Of a stretch of 64,000 nucleotides of DNA, positions 51,153 to 61,900 are shown piece by piece. Origin of the DNA: Athripsodes cinereus (taxonomy: Eukaryota; Arthropoda; Insecta; Trichoptera; Leptoceridae); the NCBI GenBank assembly GCA_947579605.1, contig OX388307.1, positions 32,837,237 to 32,901,236 on the forward strand. Reading direction: 5' to 3'. Every line of letters begins with the position of its first letter. The stretch's first letter is position 1. The notes beneath the pieces are model-generated. The model was not told the DNA's origin, made no database searches, and saw only the letters and a list, made by a program, of their open reading frames with translations. The position numbers were made by a program, and so were the translations under genes.

Positions 51153-52949
51153 TATTCAAATGAATGAATGTTTTTTTTTGAAATTATAATAACTAATGTT
51201 TGGCACTTGGAATTCACAAAATAACAAAATATGGACTACAAGAAAGTAACAGAGCATAGTTATAATGAATGTTGTATAATAAAATATTAAATTAAATAAG
51301 TACCATAAACAAAATCATAAATATTAAACCTATCATACAATATAATGTTATATTGATACAATTTCTCAAATTTATAGAAACAAATATATTTAAAATCTAA
51401 TTAACTTTCTAGAGTATTCTAGACCATGAATTTGAGTTTGTAGACAATTTTTACAATCATATTAATAAATGAAGATCATATTAGACAAGCAATCAACCAG
51501 CAATTAATAAAAAAAATGTAGGGATGAGAGTTTTACTCTGTGGTGGTTGATAGCTTGTTTAATTTGATTTTATTGAGATGTTTACAAATTTCGTTTAATT
51601 TATTTTGTCATTGGAATAAAATTCATAAAAAAAAACATAAAATTTCATACAAAATTTCTTGCTTGATTGTAAAAAAATAATCTGAATTAGCTACATTCTT
51701 CATTTCCACAGAAATATTTTTTATTTTGATTAATGTAACAAATTACTGTATGTATTGAAGGATTAAAACTTACTAAAATTTACATAATTTACAACATAAA
51801 TACATGTTATTATCTTTTTACATAAATTGAATAAAAACAATGATCCGCTTTCCATTTCCATAAAAATAAAAATATTTTGATATTGTTGTGAAAACATATT
51901 TTATTTTCTTCATGATACAAATTTGATGGATCCTTTCTGGATAAACTCTTAAAATACAAATCATCGGCTCCTTGTTTTTTTTTGAGGAGGCATCACACAA
52001 ATTTAGCAAATTTCTCAGTTTATTGTCGATAGATCAGATTTATTGGTATAAATGATGAGACTAACTATGTTATAGAGTCTGATTTTACAGAAAATAATAA
52101 TAGTGCAAGAAACAATCTATCTTAGAAATGATTATAATCTTTTTATCACAAATTCTTGCTAACATTCTAGTGAAATCCTTAAAATATTTTGTTTATTGAT
52201 CTAATCATATATGGCAAAACATCACAAATTACTAAGCAAATAACAAAACTATCTACCTAGGTACCTATTTATATTTACAAAATATACAATAGTTTTATAA
52301 TGAATAACAATTTTATTCTTCATATCAAGATCAATTATCAATTCATTTATTGATGAATATATTTATTTAAACAAAACTAATGTCTATGGAATCCTTGACA
52401 TAATCGACAAAACATAATCCCTCAAATGTATATGATTGCATGTTGATTATATTAATATTATTGTACTGTTGATTGTGATGTGATGATACTATTGATTGAA
52501 TTTATCTTATTATATAATAATTATTGTACTGTTGTTTTTACAAGTAACTTTATAAAATATTGTAGTGATAAATAAAAGCTGTTATTAATTTGTGATTGAT
52601 TTTTCTATAGCAAAACATAGTTAAGCGATTAATGTTTCGCCTTTCTGTGATAAAATAAATTATGATGTGGTGATTTTTTTAAAAGAACACAGTACTTACA
52701 ATTCACTTTTCTGATGATTTTGATATGAAATAAACAGACACTGATATTTTTTTGTTAGGTACACCAAATAATCGTTAGTTTGTTAACAATACCTTAGATT
52801 ACCATATGTATTCGACATTTCGTTAAAAAATAACGTGATTTTAAAAGTCTTTCTATTTTTAAATGTTATCACTGATTTAGGTGATTCGTGCTTCACTTGA
52901 AGTCCTTATTGTTTTTTTCATTACAAAAACCACATCACTAAATATTTTC
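51153..52949. other. AT-rich, probable 3' UTR of the Meteorin-like gene
   Basis: Lies immediately downstream of the Meteorin-like stop codon (minus strand) and has several TTTATT words that could act as poly(A) signals. No gene recognised. Confidence 0.35.
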
Positions 52950-55900
52950 TTATGTTGTGAGCAAACACTGCGAAGTTTCTTTATCGTTAAGGTCTCTAGA
53001 TATAAACTTCCAATCTTCTATTCTTGGTGCACACGCTAAAGATAGTGAACCTAATTTTCTCTTGGCCGAAATAAGGAATTCTCCCGGTCCTGGTGTAACC
53101 CCACACCTGGCATTGACGTGGACACGAGCGAACCACGTCTCTTCGCGGGTTTTCCTTTTTCTCCTTTTCCTCTCTACGTCACTACTGCTGGTTATTTGGT
53201 TCTCGACCTCCTCCGTGGTGTCTGTGAAGAGACTGCCCATCCAACTATTCCTGGATGAGGTGTTGAATGGAGCTTCTGGATCTGTCTGGAACGTTCTTCC
53301 ACCAGGACTACTGTAGCGAATGAGTTTGGTGATTTTGATTGTCAACTCTGATGTGTCGAGATCTTTTCGGTCTTGCATACCAATTATGATACCGCGAGTC
53401 ACTGAAACAAGTAGAAAAAAAGATTAATTATTTTTGTTTTAATATCGAAGCATTATTTAAAAACACTCTATCTTAATTAAACAAATTACTAAATACCAGA
53501 AAGTATCGACGTTTACTCTCATAAGTTTCCTAAATTAGATATTGTTCAGCAAGATTAAGGTACAAGTTAAAGATTTCTAGGAGGTAGGTAGACAGCATCT
53601 AATGTCGATATTTGATTTGAGGTAACATTATAATTAAGATAAAAAGGTTTCACCCTACATTATGTAATAAAAATTAACCCCTTCAGTATCTGTATTCAAG
53701 AAATGACGTCGTGACAGTGTCTACCTATCTACTGTGGACGTAAGGGGCGGGCTTCTAATTTTATCCCTTGGAAACCATAATACGACGTTAATTGACCAAA
53801 GAATAAAAAAAATCGTGCCCTTCTTTAGTTACTATAATCGCCTACAAAATGTTTGTGTGTTTGTACATTTGTAGTTCTCACAGGCAGTGTAATAATTGGA
53901 TATTATTGTATGTATTAATAATATGATTATAGGTAGAATATGGAAAACTTATTAATCACCTTCTCTACCTACGAAACGTGATTAGTGAAGTTTTTAAAAT
54001 CGTTACTCACGAGGAAGAGGTAATGTGAGATGATACGTACATTGCATGAAGCTTGTCTGATTTAGGTACGCCAACTATTTTTGAGACCATTGTGAATCTT
54101 CCTTTTTAATGATCTCAAGCGTCTGTACTCTGTATTTAAAAGGGCTAACCACCAAAGGTTGCCGGCAAACCCTTTCCAAGACTGGCGAGTTTCGAATCTT
54201 GTCGTCGACTTTCTCAATACAAGGATTACATATAGTGTGATGGTATTCGAAATATGTTTGGATTTAAGATAAACACAGGTTCATATTTAAAAAATAAGTG
54301 CATAGTATAGTAAATAATAATCAAACCAAACCTATTTTCATGTCTTATATACAGTCAGAGGGAAATAGCTTTTTAAGGGAGCCGGATAATTTACCGACAA
54401 CAATTTGCCGACGGACAATTCACCGACAACAATTCACCGAGAGGACAAATTACCGAGAGGATAATTCACCGACAGGATAATTCATCGACGTACATTTCAC
54501 CGACAGACAATTTGCCGACAAATACAAAACAATATAATCATGTTTTGTAATGTTGTATTTTATTGTTTATATATTTGTGTAACAAAATATTTAAACACTA
54601 CAAGAAACAATCTGTCTTTTTTTAAAAAAAGAACTTCCGACCACGCCAGAATTATATTATTCGCATTTGTCGGCAAATTGTCTGTCGGTGAAATGTACGT
54701 CGATGAATTATCCTGTCGGTGAATTATCCTCTCGGTAATTTGTCCTCTCGGTGAATTGTTGTCGGTGAATTGTCCGTCGGCAAATTGTTGTCGGTGAATT
54801 TTCCTAGACCCCTTTTTAAATGCTATGAAAGCTCAGTGAGATGTGCCAGTGATTGTCCATGTGCGAAATGTATTTTGTGAATTGTTAATAAGAATGTACC
54901 TGTATATTTATTGTAATAAAGACGATTTATTATTGTTTTGCTGCATTTGCCCGAATTTTAAATCCTTCGCTCTGAATATTTCATTATTTTAAAATTCCGC
55001 GTCCTTTAGTTAAATATTTCGAAACAAATAACTACAAACATGATAGATACATATTATTATAATCGTCCGGGCTATTTTGTAATAATTTGTAGGTACATTT
55101 TGAGTTGGACGCATTTCACTACGGCGTAAAACTCGCGCGTAGTATTATTACGTGATTATGATGAGATAAATCGTGTAGTTCAGAATGTTCATTTAACAGC
55201 AATAATACCATCACAATATCAATATTGATACCTACACAAGAGGAATATAACATAGACAGAATAATAAAATAAATGCAGGCATAGGCGTACCTAGGACTTT
55301 CTCTAGGGGGCAGCAGCTAAGTAAATTTTTATTGTTACAACTATCAAATGGGTGAACCATTTTAGTGGTCTTACTTTTAAAGCACGATTTAGTAATATTA
55401 TGATACACCTACACGAAATATTTATACCTCTCGTTAAATTTTCCTTTTGGTATAGGAATTTGAAATGTTTCACGACCTCCTTGTTTTTGTTCACCTTAAA
55501 TTATTATTAATTAGTCTGACTTCTAGAGGGGTGGAGGGAACATTTCCCACTTCAGTGCCAATTTTCCATACTATTCCCATATTTTGAATCTAATTTTGCC
55601 TACTTTTCTACTGTTTTCGATATCAAATGAGGGAAGCACGTGCTTCTTCTTGCCCTCTCCCCCTCCCTTCTTCTGAGTACACCCATGTAAAAACTGTAAT
55701 ACCCTGTAAGTTGTAGGTCAGTGGGAAACGGACTGTGAACCTTTAACACAGGATAATAATGTAACTATGTAACAATATAATATTAATAACAATTTCCCAT
55801 ATACCCTATTCCAATACACTTTTTGAAGAAATTAGGTAGGTATAACAACGGGCACGATTCTACGTGAAATTTTAAAATTAAATTAATCACGTTGAGAAAA

Positions 55901-58900
55901 TACTTCGACAACAATTCGTGTGTTTTTTATTATAATAGCGCCTTTGCGATTAACTCGCCCTCTGTATATTGATTGTATCTAACTTGAACGTTTACCTTTT
56001 ATGTAATTGTTTGTAATAAATGTACAGTAAGGAATGAATAAAATAAAATAAATTATATAAAAAAACAATATAAATAACAGTACCTACTTTGGGTTAGTTG
56101 GAAGGGATCATGAAAAACTTTTTTAATCTGAGATAATCGCTCTACATTGTTATTTATAAACGTATAATAAAGAAAAAATGTTAAAAAGTTATTTTCCACA
56201 ATGCCCTGCAATATTATTTTCGGGCCATAATTTTCCGTTTTCTAACTTGCGGGTTTGACGCTTGTCCAAATGCAAGCATACAAAATCTACCTAGCTAATA
56301 TTGCTTTACTCTATTTATCTAGAACTTGATAAAAAACGTAGAAAGTGCATAGCATTTTTATTTCGCGGCTTTCAGGCTTTGAGCTAAAATGGTACATTGC
56401 CGTTGCCTTAAATCAGTCTACTAAATAAATTACACGAAAACATTATTGACTTCAATTAATTAAGAAGTTATATTTTATCTATCTGTGTAAATGTTTGGAA
56501 GTCATAGCATTGCATTACTGCGACTGGTGTACATTACACATGATATTTGTACAGCGCAGTACTTGTAAATCAACTCACTTGAACTCTACTTGGCACTCGA
56601 CTGTGTAAACACAAGACAAGAGGCAGCTCTCGTCGCGTCCCTGCAGCGTATGGTTGAAGTTGAATAAAATATTGTGCTTCTGTCATTCCAATATGTTTGC
56701 TTAAAATTCTGGTATCTATCAAGTTGAAGATTTGAAAGCATTCTAGTACAAACACCGTGTCGTATTTATAGAAAAGTTATTTTAACATAAGTGTGGAAGA
56801 ACCATTGATCTGATATGTATATCAATGGGAAGAACTTATGTTATAACAATTGCGAATCATTTTTAACTTTAATTAGAAAGAGGTATAGGTATGCAATTGT
56901 TTTGTTAGCTGTGTTTTTTATCAACACTCACATCATTTACGTGCTTTTTAAAGTTTGCCATAAATTACGTAACTTTTGTGTTAAAAGGAATGCAGAATCA
57001 TTTCATAAACGTAAACTTTCTCTCAATCATTTTATTTAGATAAATTTTCATTAAATTTATATCAATGGAAAACTAGCTGGTCATGTAAGTAAGCATAAGA
57101 CATTGTCATATTTCTGTATGAGGTTGAATGCGTGACTCTGTACCTGAGAGCCATTTAGTCTTAAGTACTAAAATGCCATTTTCAAATTCAATTTTTTAAT
57201 TGAAAAAATCTCGACATTTTGCTAGTAATAAGATGTATATAGTATATACAGCTTATTAGATAGACCCTAGAGTATAGACCCTAAGCATTTCTGTACTTAC
57301 GACTCACGACTTATGTGTTATTTTCGCTTTTTTCGTAACTTTGGCATTTTAGTCAAAAATGCACTTAAGTCTTAATGGCTCTCAGGTACAGTATTGATGT
57401 AGTGTGCATGATTTGGATGTTTGGATATACTGTATAGGTATGTAGGTATTATTAATAATTTGTATTCTATATTTTCGAGTGTAACTTTGTGGAAATACAT
57501 TATAAAAGATAATATTTAAATTAAATCAAACACTATTTAATTATGTGTTATTACTGATGATGACTACATTGTAGTTGAAAACGTTATAATTAAAACAATC
57601 TCATAGTGGAATTAAACAGTGTTTGATTTAATTTAAATATTATCTTTAATAATCTGTATTTATATAATTATATAGTGTTTTATTTCTAAAATAATCGCAT
57701 ATGGATCATCAGGAGTGATTATTTTTACTGTCGGTGCGTTGCGTAACGAAAGTTGATCAATAAAATTATAATGACGATGTCACAAAAAAAGTATTAAAAT
57801 AACTACTGTAATCTTTGCAGGTGTACGTGTTACATACCGAAACTGACAAAAAAGAGGAATATAATGATAAAAAAAAATGCACCAAAAACGAAATAGTTTC
57901 ATAGAGTCATTAAACTAAGGAATGTTAAGTCATATTATATATGTGCCTATCTACCTAATACGAATAGGAAATAATGACTCTAGAGATACAATTTACTCAC
58001 TGTTCTGATGATTATGTAGGCACCTTGTACGTCATGTTACATGAGGCACCAAATCATTAGAGCTGGGCATAACGATTAACAGAATTTTTATATTATGAAC
58101 TTCACCAATGATTAACAGATTAACGAGTTCTTAAACTAAAAAAAATAACTGCAATAATAACGGAGAGTATTTAAAGCGCCATCTTTGTGCCATAGCACCT
58201 CGAGGACGCTGTACATGATAATGTTCTATCTTCAACAATGTTGTCTGTGTCAAGAATTCAAACTAAATACAAAAATGATTTATCATTAATGAAAAATCTG
58301 TAAATTTTACTTATAAAAGCTCTTTATTCTAGAAGGGTAGAGACTTAGAGAGTTTTGAAGTATTATATTCATCCCAGGTACTGGTTGTGTGTAAAAACGT
58401 CAAAGTACTTTTTTGTTGATTTTTTTAACGCCGGGAACTTTTTTTTTTTTCCTTAAGCTAAGTGTGACTCCAAAAACTAAACACATTTTACATCTTGAAT
58501 TCAGCGATGAGGTTTGCCACTCATCCCAAAAGTCATTGTTTTGTTGGTACGGAGATGACAGGTTGCATGTTTATTGCATGTGGCTGATCTGCTGGCTTCC
58601 CCGTTTGTGGGGCATGCCGTGATAGGATAGTAGTACCTAGTAAATCTTCGAGAATTTTATGATTTAACGAGTAACGACATTGACTTTTTGTTGACATGGT
58701 AACGATTAACCGAACTAAATTTTTGATTAACGGTGCCCGGCTCTCCTACAAAATTATGATGATGAAAGACACACGTCTATCGAGATGTCATCTATGGATA
58801 TTGTTCTTGCTTTTTATCTATGTAATAGGTACATAGGTACGTAGTATGGCGGGTAACTTGGTATGGTAGGTACCTATCTATAATGCACTTGTTGTCTTGT

Positions 58901-61900
58901 CTGTGACATGCGTGTATACATTCGTGAGATTCTTTATTTAAAATGCCTTCATAAGTAGGTGCTCTATTCTTACATTTTATTATTATTTTTATAAGTTTGA
59001 GTAATTATTATAGGTATTTAGTTTTTACTTCGATGTGTGTGGTATTTTTTGATTTTTTTTTAAATAATATGTATACTTGAAGCATAAAATACAATATTTT
59101 AAGGATGAAGGTGAATATTGGAAAGTGTTAAATTCTTGTCCATTTGATGATTTTTTACGAATACCTGCTTATTACAGAACACTTGAAAATATACAGTGAT
59201 AGACCTAGTCTATATTCCTATTCCTAGATCTAAATTTATTTTATTTTATCCTTTTCAATCCATATAAGGTTTAGAAAATTTTAATCATTTGCGAATATGT
59301 AGTTTGTTGCGTATTAAAAAAATAAATCTTCGCTCAACACGCAACCCTTTCAAATTGTTTTGGTTGTTATTATTATATAAGTTATGGCTCAACTCATCAA
59401 TTTAAAAATTATTGTAAAATTCGACAGGAATCTGATCCAATAAATCCACCAATACAAATGTATCTACATTATACATAATGTAGGTACCTAATAACCACAC
59501 GAGGCGAAACGTACGTCACATTGTATTATCATTGGATTGGATTTTATATTATTACAGACTACAGACATGTCCGCGATATGGTTGCTTCAGGCGGAGTAAA
59601 TTGGATACGGATTCAATCTCCAATTCACTAAAGCAGTGCTCCCAAACCTCACACGAGAAATGGGACATTTGAAACAGAATTTGTTTGTCTTCTTTTATGT
59701 TGTTTGCAACTTCTACAATACAATGTGTAGGATGTTAGTTGTATATTCACTGCATATATTGAACACAAATAATTTCTTCTGTTTGGCATAAAAAAATAGG
59801 ATACGTATTTAGAATATATTTCACCAAGTCGATTTATAAATGTCTAATGTGAGATGAAGTTTTACGACTTTTAGGAAAGTTGTCAGTACATAATGTGGAA
59901 GATGACCTGTGTGTTTATTTATCTGTGGTTAGTCTGTTGCTACCCCATTTGTGGGAAATAATGTGAAGAATTAAATAGATAGAATTTAATACCTTAAGAT
60001 GTCAATTAGTTGGTGGAAGAGTGAGGCTTTTTGCATTGTATTTGTATACCTACATCATAATATATTTCATTAGATCTTTAAATTTTCTAAATAATTTAGA
60101 CAAAATAGTCGATTAGTAACATTTTTTTCTTAATATAACGAAAACTTCAAAACTTACCTGCGATTCTGAGTGAAAATTTTGGACATTTCTAAATGAGGTA
60201 AAAAATATAACATTTTGAGAATGTCTGCGTTGTCAGGTAAATGCGTGCATGTGTGGAACAGGGTTATAAATAAAATAATATCATGTTTACAATCCTAAAT
60301 TATACCAAACCATAATAAACTAAACTATATGAATATATAGGTACATAATATTTTATTATTATTTAACCGTAATAATAATATCAAAATATATAGGTGCCTA
60401 CCTTCCTGCAACTAAATAACCACCGCTTTAGTAATCCACAACATAAGAAATAGGTACTTACCTATTTATGTTAGGTAGGTACTCTTTAACTTTGCGATAA
60501 TAATAATAATATTATTATTATCGCAAAGTTACATATTATTATAGTATTTTACAGTTATAAAATGGCAACACTGTAGTTTATGGAATAATACGAAAATACT
60601 CTTTAATGAGAACAATAGTACTGTATATTGAAAACAAAATTAGTAATTTGAACTATTTTAAATTCGGAACATATCCGAGAAAATTACCTAATGAGTGCAA
60701 ACTCATTTTACTTTTAAGCAAATCTCATTGCTTCTACGAGTATTTATCACTACCACTACGGCATCTCTCACAAGTAATCAATATACAGGATGACCGTTCT
60801 GTGCCATAGAAAATAAGATATTTGGAGGAGCTGTAGGGGGGCTGTAGCTTAACAGGTTTTTACTTTCTATCAAATTTGTGAACCTTTTTTTAGCTCAATT
60901 TCCATACTTTTCCCATACTTGAATTCTAATTTTACCTATTTTACAACTATTTTCTCCCTTACCCCTCACCTAAGTGGGCAGGCCCATGGGATAACTTACT
61001 AATCGTTGAATAAAATTTCTAGATGGACGTTTATCATTTTTTTATTTTACGAGAATCAAATTACACGTTTTCAATGCTTTGTATTCGATATATCATTTGA
61101 GTATTCCTAAAAACCCATAATAATCACTTATAACACAATATCGTTTGTCCCTTGAAAATCATCGATTCCTAGAAATATATTTACATCAAAATATGCAATA
61201 TGCAGGACGTCAAAATAAGTCTTAATAACAATAATAATATACGTAACTAAATAATATATCCAATGAGACAATAATTTTATATTTTACATAATTGATCACG
61301 TGATGGTTCATAATACCAGATACCGTAAATACCTGGGTGTAGGTAGGTAGATACCTTGCACTCTATTAAGAATATTAAGATGACCATAGACGTAAAAGTC
61401 AGATAAAGAAAGGTGTGTAAATAATCTGACGTCGAAAGATACATAAATATCGAAAATGTATAAATATAATTTTCTTGAAGCTGCATGTAATAAACACGCA
61501 AGCTGTCCTCGTCGTGCCAACAAAAAATTTAAGACATTCAGGATGGGTGGCAAACCTCATAGCTGAATTGAAGATGAAAAATATCTTTATTTTTCGAACA
61601 CATGCCTTTTGCAAGACATTCGAAAACTTACGGAAAAGAGTGGGAGACCAATTCTTTGCCGGGTGTTTCGAATACAAATTAACATAATAAAAAAACATGG
61701 ACGTTCTGTGAATGAACTGTGGTAGAATCTTGCGGACTAAACAATTTTTTGTCAAATATCATTGGTCATTTCTCAAAACACATAATGATAATGCGCACGG
61801 TATCATTTACAAATATCTTTTTTTGTGACTGCTTATGTCAAAAATGTTATAGGTCATACTATCACAGCATAATGTCTCACAAGTGGGGTAATCAGCTGAT

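Noticed and set aside
52700..52735. CTGATGA near 52710 as a third hammerhead-like core
   Set aside because: No paired stem II lies between it and the downstream GAAA.
52957..53316. 119-residue plus-strand frame
   Set aside because: It is the antisense shadow of the Meteorin-like last exon.
54298..54722. Small frames across the CACCGAC foldback
   Set aside because: Repeat-derived and interrupted; no protein motif.
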